Source: Banduia mediterranea (GTDB taxonomy: Bacteria; Pseudomonadota; Gammaproteobacteria; Nevskiales; Nevskiaceae). Taken from it: a stretch of DNA of 58,185 bases. Below, in pieces: positions 18,106 to 26,185 of the stretch. Where the stretch lies: NCBI RefSeq assembly GCF_031846245.1, contig NZ_JAVRIC010000025.1:1-58185 (forward strand), in the 5' to 3' direction. Every line of letters starts with the position of its first letter. Position 1 is the stretch's first letter. Under the pieces are notes generated by a model. The model did no database searches. It saw only the letters and a list, made by a program, of their open reading frames with translations, and had not been told where the DNA came from. The translations under genes and the position numbers were made by a program.

Positions 18106-19473
18106 ATGCCAGACGCCCTTGTTGAATCTGCCGCCGTTCCCGCCGTGGAAGCCAATTTCGACGGCCTGGTCGGCCCCACACACAACTATGCGGGCCTGGC
18201 CTTCGGCAACGTGGCCTCGGCGCGCAATGCCGATCAGGCCTCCAACCCCCGTGAAGCGGCCCTGCAAGGGCTGGACAAGATGCAGGCACTGGCGAAGCTC
18301 GGCCTGGCGCAGGGCGTGCTGCCGCCGCAGGAGCGCCCCAACCTGAGTGCATTGCGCGCACTGGGCTACGTCGGCAAGGAAGCGCGAGTGCTGGAAAAGG
18401 TGTGGCACGAGGCACCCGGCCTGCTCGCGGCCGTCAGCTCCGCGTCCAGCATGTGGACGGCCAATGCCGCCACGGTCTCGCCGAGCGCCGACACGGCGGA
18501 CCGCAAAGTGCATTTCACGCCAGCCAACCTGTGCAGCAACCTGCACCGTTCGTTCGAGCCCGAAACCACCTCGCGCGTACTGCGCGCGGTGTTCGAGGAC
18601 GCGACGCACTTCATTCATCACGCACCGCTGCAATCCACCCCGGCGCTCGGCGACGAAGGCGCCGCCAATCACACGCGCCTGTGCGCGGAGTACGGCGAGG
18701 CCGGTCTGGAGCTGTTCGTCTACGGCCAGGGCAGCGAATCCGAACCGGCGCCGGAGAACTATCCGGCCCGGCAGACGCGTGCCGCCTGCGAGGCGATTGC
18801 GCGCCTGCACGAACTCGATCCCGCACGCAGCCTGCACCTGTTGCAGAACCCGGCGGTGATCGATCAGGGCGTGTTCCACAACGACGTGATCGCCGTCGGC
18901 AATCGCGAAGTGCTGCTCTATCACCAGGATGCGTTTCACGATGTGGACGCACTGAAGCGCTGGCTGCGGACCAGTTGGCGTGGCGCGCGTGCACCGGTGC
19001 TGATCGAAGTGCCGCGCGAACACGTGTCGGTGGAGGACGCGATCGGTTCCTACCTGTTCAACAGCCAGCTGGTATGCACCCCGGACGGGCGCATGCATCT
19101 GGTGGTGGCGCAGGAATGCCGCGAGAACCTCAAAGTCTGGGCCGAGATCGAACGCATCGTCGAGGCACCGGACAATCCGATCGTCGATGCCCTGGTGTTC
19201 GATCTGCGCCAATCGATGCGCAACGGCGGCGGCCCGGCCTGCCTGCGGCTACGCGTGGTGCTCAACGAGCCCGAACGCGCCGCCGTCAATCCGATGTGCT
19301 GGATCGACGCGGCCAAGCTCGAGGCGCTACGTGACTGGGTGCGGACACATTATCGCGACCGCCTGGTGCTGGCCGACCTCGCCGACCCCAATCTGCTTGA
19401 CGAATCGCGCACCGCGCTGGACCTGCTGACGCAGATCCTGGGCCTGGGCAGCATCTATCCGTTCCAGCGCTGA
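18106..19473 (+). CDS. astB: N-succinylarginine dihydrolase AstB
   Basis: Second enzyme of the arginine succinyltransferase pathway: hydrolyses N2-succinylarginine to succinylornithine, ammonia and CO2. The 455-residue protein covers the full family length, with the diagnostic N-terminus [19 protein letters not shown], then [14 protein letters not shown] and [11 protein letters not shown]. The catalytic Cys is expected in the C-terminal [10 protein letters not shown] block. No astA, astD or astE is adjacent; the only candidate partner in the window is the aminotransferase at 26186-27400, 7 kb away on the other strand. It converges with the desaturase gene. Confidence 0.95.
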   Translation: MPDALVESAAVPAVEANFDGLVGPTHNYAGLAFGNVASARNADQASNPREAALQGLDKMQALAKLGLAQGVLPPQERPNLSALRALGYVGKEARVLEKVWHEAPGLLAAVSSASSMWTANAATVSPSADTADRKVHFTPANLCSNLHRSFEPETTSRVLRAVFEDATHFIHHAPLQSTPALGDEGAANHTRLCAEYGEAGLELFVYGQGSESEPAPENYPARQTRAACEAIARLHELDPARSLHLLQNPAVIDQGVFHNDVIAVGNREVLLYHQDAFHDVDALKRWLRTSWRGARAPVLIEVPREHVSVEDAIGSYLFNSQLVCTPDGRMHLVVAQECRENLKVWAEIERIVEAPDNPIVDALVFDLRQSMRNGGGPACLRLRVVLNEPERAAVNPMCWIDAAKLEALRDWVRTHYRDRLVLADLADPNLLDESRTALDLLTQILGLGSIYPFQR

Positions 19474-19492
19474 GGGCCGCGACCTCGACGGC

Positions 19493-20578
19493 TCAAGCGT
19501 TCGCGGTGTTGGCGCCAGGTTCCACCGATTCGCGCGAGGCCCGCTCGTCCACGCCATAACGGTTCGCGCGTCTGAAGGTGCCCAGATCATTGAAGCGCAC
19601 GCCCATCTCGCGCATCACCTTGTGCGCCCGCGCGGCCGTGAGCTGGCGGATGTAGAACGGTTCCCTGACCACGAAATGATGAATGCCGTGAGTGCTGCCG
19701 AAGTTGAAGCAGAACAGCTGCGCCGGAAGCAGCCACCAGGGATTCAGAACCTGGGTCTGCTGCAGCACGTTGCCGTCCTCGACATCGCCGTAGTAATGCA
19801 TGTTGGAACTGACGAAGTGCAGGCAGAAGGTGCGCAGCACATTGGGCGCGACCAGCACCACGACCACCGCGTCGATCACGCCGAACGCGGACATCGTACC
19901 GGCCGACCAGGCGATCGGCGTACCGGCGATTCGCGCCGCACCATCGATCAGATGAAAGCCGACGAAGGCATACCAGCTGCCCCAGTTGAGCCAGCCCAGC
20001 GGGAAATACGAGGCGAAGCCGCGCAGCATCAGCCGCCGCCGCAGCTCGCGATCACGCAGCCGCAGCACACGCAGGATCAGCGACATGATGTTGTCGCCCA
20101 CCATCAGCAGACGCAGCAGTCTCCAGGGCTCGCCGTTGGTGATGGCGCGTTCCTCGATATCCGTGGCGGTGCCGGAATGCTTGTGATGATTGAGATGCAG
20201 ATTTCGCCGGATCCACGGATTGATCGTGCTCGGCCGCGCCAGCCAGACCAGCCCCATCATCAGGTTGTGGGCGAAGGCGTTGCCGCGGAAATAAATGCGG
20301 TGAATCAGATCGTGCTCCAGCTCGTGCGTGAGCGAGGCGAAGAACGCCGTCACCGGTATGCACAGCCACCAGGCAATGGCCCCGGCAAGATACAGCCAGC
20401 CGCTGGCGATCATGCCGCTCAGCGACAGCAGCAGGATCGCGCTGCCGATCGCGTCGTTGTGACGCAGCCACGGCAGACGGCGCCGCCATTCGTTACCGGC
20501 CGCCGTCACCTCGGACTTGATCGCGTTGATCCGGTCCTGCGTGGTCATCGTTTGCGCATTGCGCTTATGCTCCTGCAT
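19493..20578 (-). CDS. Membrane fatty-acid desaturase
   Basis: A di-iron membrane desaturase. The three histidine boxes are visible: THELEHDLIH, NLHLNHHKHSG and STHGIHHFVV. Hydrophobic segments lie at about 36-75 and in the middle of the protein (about 190-250). It should introduce a double bond into an acyl or other aliphatic chain; the position is unknown. Two starts are possible: ATG at 20578 (MQEHKRNAQT) with a weak upstream GGGGTGG, or ATG at 20548 (MTTQDRINAI) with no clear site; I used the first. The 5' end overlaps an AraC remnant on the other strand. Confidence 0.88.
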   Translation of the reverse strand: MQEHKRNAQTMTTQDRINAIKSEVTAAGNEWRRRLPWLRHNDAIGSAILLLSLSGMIASGWLYLAGAIAWWLCIPVTAFFASLTHELEHDLIHRIYFRGNAFAHNLMMGLVWLARPSTINPWIRRNLHLNHHKHSGTATDIEERAITNGEPWRLLRLLMVGDNIMSLILRVLRLRDRELRRRLMLRGFASYFPLGWLNWGSWYAFVGFHLIDGAARIAGTPIAWSAGTMSAFGVIDAVVVVLVAPNVLRTFCLHFVSSNMHYYGDVEDGNVLQQTQVLNPWWLLPAQLFCFNFGSTHGIHHFVVREPFYIRQLTAARAHKVMREMGVRFNDLGTFRRANRYGVDERASRESVEPGANTANA

Positions 20579-20654
20579 CGAGCAAGCCACCCCCGAGCGA
20601 AGTATCGTGTCCCGTATCGAGTCTATGCCCGGCGCGCCGCCGGAGCATGACATC

Positions 20655-20837
20655 AGCTGCCAAGCGCATGACCGCACACGTCACGAACTGGCGCTGTCGT
20701 ACATTCACGACACGCGCTACAGCGTGGCCGAGATCACCTGCCTGCCCGGCTTCTCGGACAGCAGCAGCTTTTCGCGCGCATTCCGACGCTGGACCGGCAT
20801 CTCGCCCAGCGTCTACCGCCCACGATCCGAGCAATGA
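20655..20837 (+). pseudogene. C-terminal stump of an AraC-family regulator
   Basis: The reading frame ends with an almost intact second helix-turn-helix of an AraC regulator (SVAEITCLPGFSDSSSFSRAFRRWTG followed by SPSVYRP, written here in two parts), but the ligand-binding half and first helix-turn-helix are missing. The upstream part of the open frame shows no AraC likeness and overlaps the desaturase start on the opposite strand. A lone last helix pair is not expected to bind DNA well, so I call it a relic. AraC genes often sit divergently beside desaturase genes, so it was probably once its regulator. It overlaps elaA by four bases. Confidence 0.65.
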
Positions 20838-21307
20838 CTCCAATACACTGGTCCTGGCACCCCTGGAACGAGTGGCCGCGCGAGCTGCTCTATGCAAGCC
20901 TGCGCCTGCGCAGCGAGATCTTCGTGGTCGAACAGAACTGCGTGTTCCCCGATATGGACGGACGCGATCCCGATTGCCTGCATCTGTGTGGCGTCGATGA
21001 CAAAGGCGAGCTAAAAGCCTATCTGCGCCTGGTGCCGCCGGGCGTGAAGTCCGAGTATCCGGCGCTCGGCCGGGTCGTGGTGAAACGCTCGGAACGCGGC
21101 ACCGGACTCGGACGCGAGCTGATGCGTGTCGGCATCCAGGGTTGCCGGCAGCGCTTCCCCGGCGCGAGCATCCTGGTGTCCGCGCAGCAGCATCTGGAAC
21201 CGTTCTACGGCAGTCTCGGCTTCGTGCGCAGCGGCGAACCCTACGACGAGGACGGCATCGCCCACGTCGACATGCTGCGAACGGTAAAGCCCCCAAAAGA
21301 GCTTTGA
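20834..21307 (+). CDS. elaA: ElaA-type GNAT N-acetyltransferase
   Basis: A 157-residue GNAT protein of the ElaA family. The family N-terminus is visible (LLYASLRLRSEIFVVEQNC, then PDMDGRDPDCLHL), as is the acetyl-CoA loop RVVVKRSERGTGLGRELM and a C-terminal FYGSLGF strand. E. coli ElaA has no firmly settled substrate; small-molecule or protein N-acetylation is inferred from the fold. The ATG overlaps the stop of the AraC relic, a leftover of what was probably translational coupling. Confidence 0.9.
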   Translation: MTPIHWSWHPWNEWPRELLYASLRLRSEIFVVEQNCVFPDMDGRDPDCLHLCGVDDKGELKAYLRLVPPGVKSEYPALGRVVVKRSERGTGLGRELMRVGIQGCRQRFPGASILVSAQQHLEPFYGSLGFVRSGEPYDEDGIAHVDMLRTVKPPKEL

Positions 21308-21380
21308 GTTCGCGCAGAGGCGCCAAGACGCACCGTAGACAATAACGGCTTTGCCCGGCGCCTTTGCGCCTTTGCCCGGA
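21308..21380. repeat. Dispersed repeat: GCGCAGAGGCGCC ... GGCGCCTTTGCGCCTTTGC
   Basis: Arms rich in GCGCAGAGGCGCC and GGCGCCTTTGCGCC face each other around a short centre, directly after elaA. Similar sequence (GCGCAAAGACGCAAAGG with a facing GCGCCTTGGCGCG) occurs at 37702-37820. Such GCGCAAAGGCGC-type intergenic repeats are common in beta- and gammaproteobacterial genomes. It may also serve as a transcription end for elaA. Confidence 0.45.
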
Positions 21381-21463
21381 ACACCGCGCTCCCCTGCCTC
21401 GAAGCCGTAGCCAGACGCCGGCCGCTATACTGCCGATACCGTTCATCGCCCCTCGGTTCCGAC

Positions 21464-23125
21464 TTGTATCTCGCCTATTTCCAGCTCCGGGAAATGCCGT
21501 TCTCGATCACCCCGGATCCGGCCTACCTTTATCTGTCGCCGCGCCATCAGGAGGCGCTGGGCCATCTGCTGTACGGCACCGGGCAATACGGCGGCTTTGT
21601 CCAGCTGACCGGCGAGGTCGGCACCGGCAAGACCACGGTGGTGCGCACGCTGCTGGAGCAGAAGCTCGACAACGTGGACGTGGCGGTGGTGCTCAATCCA
21701 CGCCAGAACGAGCTTGAATTCCTGCAGACGATCTGCGACGAACTCGGCATTGCGTACGGCAGCGACGCCACGCTCAAGGGCCTGGTGGACCGCCTCAACG
21801 TCTATCTGCTGGATGCGCACGCGCGCGGCCGACGCACCGTGCTGATCATCGACGAAGCACAGAACCTGTCGCCCGACGTGCTCGAACAGGTGCGCCTGCT
21901 GACCAATCTGGAAACGCACAAGGAAAAGCTGCTGCGCATCATGCTGGTGGGCCAGCCGGAACTCGCCGAACTGCTGTCGCGCGCCGAACTGCGCCAACTG
22001 TCGCAGCGCATCACCGCGCGCTATCACCTGGAGCCGCTCAACGTCGACGAGGCGCGCCAGTACCTTGCGCACCGCCTGCGCGTGGCCGGCGGCGATGCGA
22101 TGACGTTTCCGCCGCCGGTGGTGGCGCAGATCCACCGACTGACCGGCGGCATACCCCGCCTCATCAACGTGCTGTGCGACCGCGCCCTGCTTGGCGCCTA
22201 CGCCAGCGGTACGCGCCAGGTCACAACCGAGATCGTGCGCGGTGCGGCGCGCGAAGCGCTCGGTGCACACGTGGTCGCCGCCCACGGTCCACGCGGCCCG
22301 CACTGGAGCTGGATCGCGGCGGCCGCGGTGCTGCTGATCGCAGTGGTCGGGCTGATCGCCGCCATCGTGCAGCGCAATGCCGTGCCGGCGCCGATGGCGG
22401 AGGTCGAGCAAACGCCGGCCATTGCGGAATCGCAAGCCGAGCCGGCCGCGGAGGTGCTGTCCGTTGTGGCTCCATCGACCGACATCGCGCCGCCAGCCGG
22501 AGACGAAAGCGCTGCGGTGGCCTTGATCGAACAGCCGATGCCATTGGCGCGGCTGATGGATCAGCTGATCGCGCGCTGGGGCAGCGACTACAGCGTGCCG
22601 ACCGGCAGCAATGTCTGCGAGGCCCTGTCGCAACAAGGCCTGGAGTGTTTCAAGGGACAGGGCGGATGGGCCGACCTCGGCGGTCTCAACCGACCTGCGA
22701 TCCTGACGCTGCGCACGCCGTTCGGCGAAAACCTGCATACGCTGCTGCTGTCGCTGGGCACCGACAGCGCCGAAGTGCTCAGCGCCGAGGGCTCGGTACG
22801 GCTGACGCTGTCCCAACTCGATCTGCTCTGGACTGGCGAGTATCTGATGCTGTGGCGGCGCGAAACGTCGGATAGCCTGATCGCGCCCGGCAGCCAGGGC
22901 AGTTCGGTGCAGTGGCTGCGCAGCAAGCTGGCCCAGGCCGAGGGTCGGACACTGCCCAGCCCGCTGTCCCCGACGTTCGATCCCGAACTGCGCGAAGCGG
23001 TGCGTCGCTTTCAGCGCCAGTACGGTCTTAAGGTGGACGGCCTGGCCGGCGCGGAAACCCAGATCCAGCTGGGTCACATCGGCGAAGACGAGCCGGGCCC
23101 CACGCTGACGCCGGAGGCCGGCTGA
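21464..23125 (+). CDS. gspA: GspA/ExeA-type AAA ATPase with peptidoglycan-binding domain
   Basis: Helps the type II secretion secretin pass through peptidoglycan. The cytosolic AAA domain (about 30-260) has Walker A GEVGTGKTTV and Walker B LIIDEAQNL. A transmembrane helix lies at about 284-303 (IAAAAVLLIAVVGLIAAIV). In the periplasm there is a proline/alanine-rich stretch and a C-terminal peptidoglycan-binding domain (LREAVRRFQRQYGLKVDGLAG). The start is TTG (MYLAYFQLREMPFSITPDP), which matches where family members begin. It overlaps gspB by one base (TGATG), so the pair is translationally coupled. No other gsp genes are in the window. Confidence 0.92.
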   Translation: MYLAYFQLREMPFSITPDPAYLYLSPRHQEALGHLLYGTGQYGGFVQLTGEVGTGKTTVVRTLLEQKLDNVDVAVVLNPRQNELEFLQTICDELGIAYGSDATLKGLVDRLNVYLLDAHARGRRTVLIIDEAQNLSPDVLEQVRLLTNLETHKEKLLRIMLVGQPELAELLSRAELRQLSQRITARYHLEPLNVDEARQYLAHRLRVAGGDAMTFPPPVVAQIHRLTGGIPRLINVLCDRALLGAYASGTRQVTTEIVRGAAREALGAHVVAAHGPRGPHWSWIAAAAVLLIAVVGLIAAIVQRNAVPAPMAEVEQTPAIAESQAEPAAEVLSVVAPSTDIAPPAGDESAAVALIEQPMPLARLMDQLIARWGSDYSVPTGSNVCEALSQQGLECFKGQGGWADLGGLNRPAILTLRTPFGENLHTLLLSLGTDSAEVLSAEGSVRLTLSQLDLLWTGEYLMLWRRETSDSLIAPGSQGSSVQWLRSKLAQAEGRTLPSPLSPTFDPELREAVRRFQRQYGLKVDGLAGAETQIQLGHIGEDEPGPTLTPEAG

Positions 23126-23934
23126 TGTCGGTGATCCTCGACGCCCTGCGACGTGCCGAACAGGAGCGCAAGCTCGGTCAGGCGCCCAGCGTGCAGGTGA
23201 TCACGCAGATGCCGGGACAGGCGCCGCTGGAACAGCGCGCGCCGGTCGCCGTCTGGCTGCTGCTCGCGGCCGTGGTGGTCGCGATCGCGGCCCTCGCGAT
23301 CTGGCTGCTGTGGCGGCCGGCTCCGTCCACGTCGCCGACACCCGCAGCCGTCGTCGACGCTGCGGCGCCCGATATCACCCAGACCGCCCCGCCGCCGAAG
23401 CGGCGCGAGGGACCGGCGCCAGTCTCGCCCACACCCGTGCCCGAGACCCCGCGGGTGATACGTGACGCGCGCGGCTTGAACGACCTGGATGATTTCCTGC
23501 CGGCGCCCCGCCCCCCGGCACGCTCGGCAGCGCCGGTGATCAGCGCACCACCCGCGACGCCTCCGGCGCCGATGCTGGCCCCGCAGGACACACGGCAGGG
23601 CGAGCTACCGCCGCCGAGCGGTCCGATCGACCGCTCGGATGTAGCGCCGCCCAGCGCAGACGAGTTGCGAGTTGTCCCCAGCGCCGCGACGGCACCCAGT
23701 CCCTACCCTGCGCTGCGCGACATGTCGCCGAACTATCGCAGCGACTTCCCGTCGTTCTCGGTGGACGTGCACGTTTACAACGACGATCCAGCCAAGCGCT
23801 GGACGATGATCGAGTTGCGCAAGTACCTGGAAGGTCAGACGATCGAAGCCGGCCCGCGGATCGTGGAAATCCGGCGCGACGGCATCGTCTTCAACTGGAA
23901 GGGTGAGATCGTGTTGTATCCGACGAACCGCTGA
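23125..23934 (+). CDS. gspB: GspB, type II secretion assembly protein
   Basis: Partner of GspA, an inner-membrane protein with a long periplasmic part. The family N-terminus MSVILDALRRAEQERKLGQ is followed by one membrane helix (about 46-68), a proline/alanine-rich linker (about 70-190) and the conserved C-terminal domain (SVDVHVYNDDPAKRWTMIE ... IVEIRRDGIVFNWKGEIVL). At 269 residues it is normal in size. It is convergent with the small membrane protein gene at 23948. Confidence 0.92.
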   Translation: MSVILDALRRAEQERKLGQAPSVQVITQMPGQAPLEQRAPVAVWLLLAAVVVAIAALAIWLLWRPAPSTSPTPAAVVDAAAPDITQTAPPPKRREGPAPVSPTPVPETPRVIRDARGLNDLDDFLPAPRPPARSAAPVISAPPATPPAPMLAPQDTRQGELPPPSGPIDRSDVAPPSADELRVVPSAATAPSPYPALRDMSPNYRSDFPSFSVDVHVYNDDPAKRWTMIELRKYLEGQTIEAGPRIVEIRRDGIVFNWKGEIVLYPTNR

Positions 23935-23947
23935 GTTCGTGCGGCAC

Positions 23948-24097
23948 TCAGTGCGCCAGGAAATCGAAGCCGAACCAGGCGGCCGTGGCCGGAACCAGCA
24001 GCCACAGCAGCCCCTTGATCAGGAAGAACCAGAAGCCGGCCTGGGCCAGGCGCGACATCCACTGGCTGCGCTTGCTGTCGGCCTTGTCGCCGTTCAC
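23948..24097 (-). CDS. Small single-pass membrane protein (49 aa)
   Basis: Reads VNGDKADSKRSQWMSRLAQA then a hydrophobic helix FWFFLIKGLLWLLVPATAAW and ends FGFDFLAH. The GTG start overlaps the stop of the HugZ-like gene (GTGA), so it is the last gene of that operon. It has a charged N-terminus and one or two short membrane segments. I do not recognise a family; small proteins of this type often follow hugZ-like genes in related genomes, I believe. A longer in-frame extension runs antiparallel to nothing useful and lacks coding character. Confidence 0.7.
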   Translation of the reverse strand: MNGDKADSKRSQWMSRLAQAGFWFFLIKGLLWLLVPATAAWFGFDFLAH

Positions 24098-24819
24098 GCC
24101 GCCGCGGCCTGCCGGGCTCGTTTGGCGAGCGCCACCAGTGCCTGGCGCACTTCTACCGGCGTACTCGCCGGCGTCTCGAAATCGAAGCGCAACATGCGCT
24201 TGCCGATAAACAGTTCGAAGCCGTTGGCGTCCACGCCCGACATGCGTGGCGATTCGTTGCCGCAATCCACCCCGGCGAGACCGCAGTAGTCGCGCATCGC
24301 CTCGACGTGATCGGCGTTCATGTGACGGATCATGCCGTCCTCGGCGCTGCCGGCGAAAGGATTGGCCAGCAGCACCTGATCCGGCGAATACCAGTGAATC
24401 CGCCCGAAGCCACCGATGTAGCGAATGCGCACCGGCCGGATGCGGTAGAACGCGAAATCGTGTGCCTGATGGTAGCCACTGGCATGCGGGAATCGCCGGT
24501 AATAGCGCTCCGCCACCGCTTCGGATTCACCCACGCGCTGGGCATCTCCGATCACCGTAAGGCGCCCGGTTTCCTGCACATCGCCACCGCCTTCGAGCAC
24601 GATCAGGGAGACGCGCGGATCGGCCTTGAGGTTTCGCGTGTGTTCGGCGATATCGCTGATCAGGATCACCGGCGCACCCGTGGCATCCGGCGCGAAGGTG
24701 ATCACGGAGCCGAACGGGAATCCGTCCATGGACTTGGAGATCGTGGACAGCACGCCCTGCTGACTCTGTGCGTAGAGCCGGCGCGCGGCGATCAGATCCT
24801 GGTTTGTGTCATCGGACAT
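24094..24819 (-). CDS. HugZ-like heme-utilisation protein (PPOX barrel + DUF2470)
   Basis: A 241-residue two-domain protein. The N-terminal split-barrel flavin-type domain (about 10-150, LYAQSQQGVLSTISKSMDGFP) belongs to the pyridoxamine-phosphate-oxidase-like fold. The C-terminal DUF2470 domain (about 160-240) contains MIRHMNADHVEAMRDYC. HugZ/HutZ proteins bind or degrade heme to release iron. The context agrees: a decayed hmuY and chaN lie just upstream on the same strand. The active-site histidine cannot be assigned by eye. Confidence 0.86.
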   Translation of the reverse strand: MSDDTNQDLIAARRLYAQSQQGVLSTISKSMDGFPFGSVITFAPDATGAPVILISDIAEHTRNLKADPRVSLIVLEGGGDVQETGRLTVIGDAQRVGESEAVAERYYRRFPHASGYHQAHDFAFYRIRPVRIRYIGGFGRIHWYSPDQVLLANPFAGSAEDGMIRHMNADHVEAMRDYCGLAGVDCGNESPRMSGVDANGFELFIGKRMLRFDFETPASTPVEVRQALVALAKRARQAAAA

Positions 24820-24842
24820 GGGTCTTCCGTCGGTCTCAGTGC

Positions 24843-25043
24843 TCAGGGCGCCGCGATCGGCGCGTATTCAAAGGATAGCTGGGTCGAAGTTCCGGCCTCA
24901 TCGTAGTAGCTCAGCATGCGCAATTTCCAGTAGTTGCCGTCGCGCCCACGCAGAACCTGGCAGCCTGTCGGACTTAGGGGATCGTAGCCAGGGTTTGGTC
25001 CTGTGAGATGAAAATTTCGGGAGACCGAGGCGAATATCGGGAA
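24843..25043 (-). pseudogene. C-terminal fragment of an HmuY-like heme-binding protein
   Basis: An open frame without a start, closed by TGA at 24843. It encodes 66 residues including GYDPLSPTGCQVLRGRDG, then NYWKLRMLSYYDEAGTSTQL and SFEYAPI. The pattern K-Y/W-K-x-x-x-LSYYD-x-AGTS-x-x-x-F is the well-known C-terminus of HmuY-family proteins, which strip heme from host or environmental proteins. The N-terminal three quarters are missing: a stop lies at 25044-25046 and chaN ends only 130 bases upstream. It sits exactly where hmuY would be expected, between chaN and the hugZ-like gene, so I read it as a deletion relic. Confidence 0.65.
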
Positions 25044-25071
25044 TCATGCAAGCGGCCGAGGGTGGGTCGGC

Positions 25072-25177
25072 ATCACGCGGCGCGTGATTCACGCCAACAA
25101 CGAATCCTGAGCGGGGCGTGCTTGTCCTCGCCCACTTCGTGGGCGAGGAGCCGTGGACTCGCTATGCGCGGTCCACG
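25072..25177. other. Cluster of three hairpins downstream of chaN
   Basis: Three inverted repeats lie in 106 bases: ATCACGCG-G-CGCGTGAT (25072-25088), CCTCGCCCAC with GTGGGCGAGG around TTC (25126-25148), and CGTGGAC with GTCCACG (25152-25158 and 25171-25177). The last ends one base before the chaN stop. None has a T-run on the minus strand, so they are more likely mRNA-stability or processing elements, or palindromic repeats that mediated loss of most of hmuY. Confidence 0.45.
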
Positions 25178-26083
25178 TCAACGAAAGGCGGCACAGGGGT
25201 CGGGCCGCTCGGTCCGGACCGTAAACCAGATCACATCGACCGGCGGCGCCGCGTCCAGGGCCTTTTCCAGGTCGGTAAGGCCGCCCTCGACTTCCAGCCA
25301 GGCGATGGACAATCGCGGGCGCGTATCGCCCAGACGATCCAGCACCCAGGGCACGCCGGACGCCATGATGTGACCGTTGCCCGCCATCAGCGCCTGCGGG
25401 CCTTGGGCCTGCAGGGCTTCAGCCATCGCCCGGTCGCGCGCGGTCTGTGCCAGCACCATGCCCGGCAGGGCGGATTCCGGGAGCATGCCGCAGTGGCTGT
25501 CCCTGAGCGTCTGCTCGAGCGCGGCCCGCGCGACGCCCGGACGCGATTCATCCAGCGCGCGCAGCGCGGCCTCAGGCTCGGTTTCGCCGAGTGCGAGACG
25601 ACGGATCGTATCCCGCCCCGGATTGGCGGGACGAATATCCAGCCCCTGCGACAGAACGACCTCGAATATCGGCCGATACAGGGCGAACGGCGGCCAGGCG
25701 GAAGCGGACCAGTTCACGGCGTCGGCCAGGGCATCGGCATCGCAGCCACGCCGTTGGCAATCATGCACGGCGTCGTTGTCCTCAAGATCGATCTGCTCGA
25801 ATGCCACGGCCGGGCGCCGGCCGGCTTCGACCAGGCGCGCCAGCAGCCAGGCCCGCAGACGGTGGATCTCGGGGTTGTCATGCACCTCGCCCAGCAGCAG
25901 TACCTCCGCCGAGGCGGCGCGACGCAGCAGTGCCTCGCGGTCCAGACGCTGCGCATCGCTGCGCTGGACGATCGTATCGAGCAGCGGGTGCTCCGCAAGC
26001 GCAATGGCTGGCGCTGCCGCCGGGACGGCCGGGCTCGCCACCAAGGGGAACATCAGCAGGAGCGGCAGGATTCGTGAAACCAT
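25178..26083 (-). CDS. chaN: ChaN-family heme-binding uptake lipoprotein-like protein
   Basis: A 301-residue member of the ChaN/haem-binding-uptake family. A signal peptide (MVSRILPLLLMFPLVASPAV) is followed by the core blocks EVLLLGEVHDNPEIHRLRAW, VAFEQIDLEDNDAVHDCQ and MAGNGHIMASGVPWVLDRLG. Relatives bind heme cofacially and support iron acquisition. No lipobox cysteine is seen, so it may be a soluble periplasmic protein. The ATG at 26083 was chosen because it gives a clean signal peptide; the frame is open 24 codons further. It heads a remnant heme cluster with the hmuY relic and hugZ-like gene. A TonB receptor for heme is not present. Confidence 0.85.
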   Translation of the reverse strand: MVSRILPLLLMFPLVASPAVPAAAPAIALAEHPLLDTIVQRSDAQRLDREALLRRAASAEVLLLGEVHDNPEIHRLRAWLLARLVEAGRRPAVAFEQIDLEDNDAVHDCQRRGCDADALADAVNWSASAWPPFALYRPIFEVVLSQGLDIRPANPGRDTIRRLALGETEPEAALRALDESRPGVARAALEQTLRDSHCGMLPESALPGMVLAQTARDRAMAEALQAQGPQALMAGNGHIMASGVPWVLDRLGDTRPRLSIAWLEVEGGLTDLEKALDAAPPVDVIWFTVRTERPDPCAAFR

Positions 26084-26185
26084 GGCCCGAACCCTATCCC
26101 GCCCGCCAGCCGGCTTGCAGGACCTCAGGCCCGCGCGGGAGGATTCCGTGCGCAAGCGAGGCTCGCCGTTCCGGGGACAGTCCGT

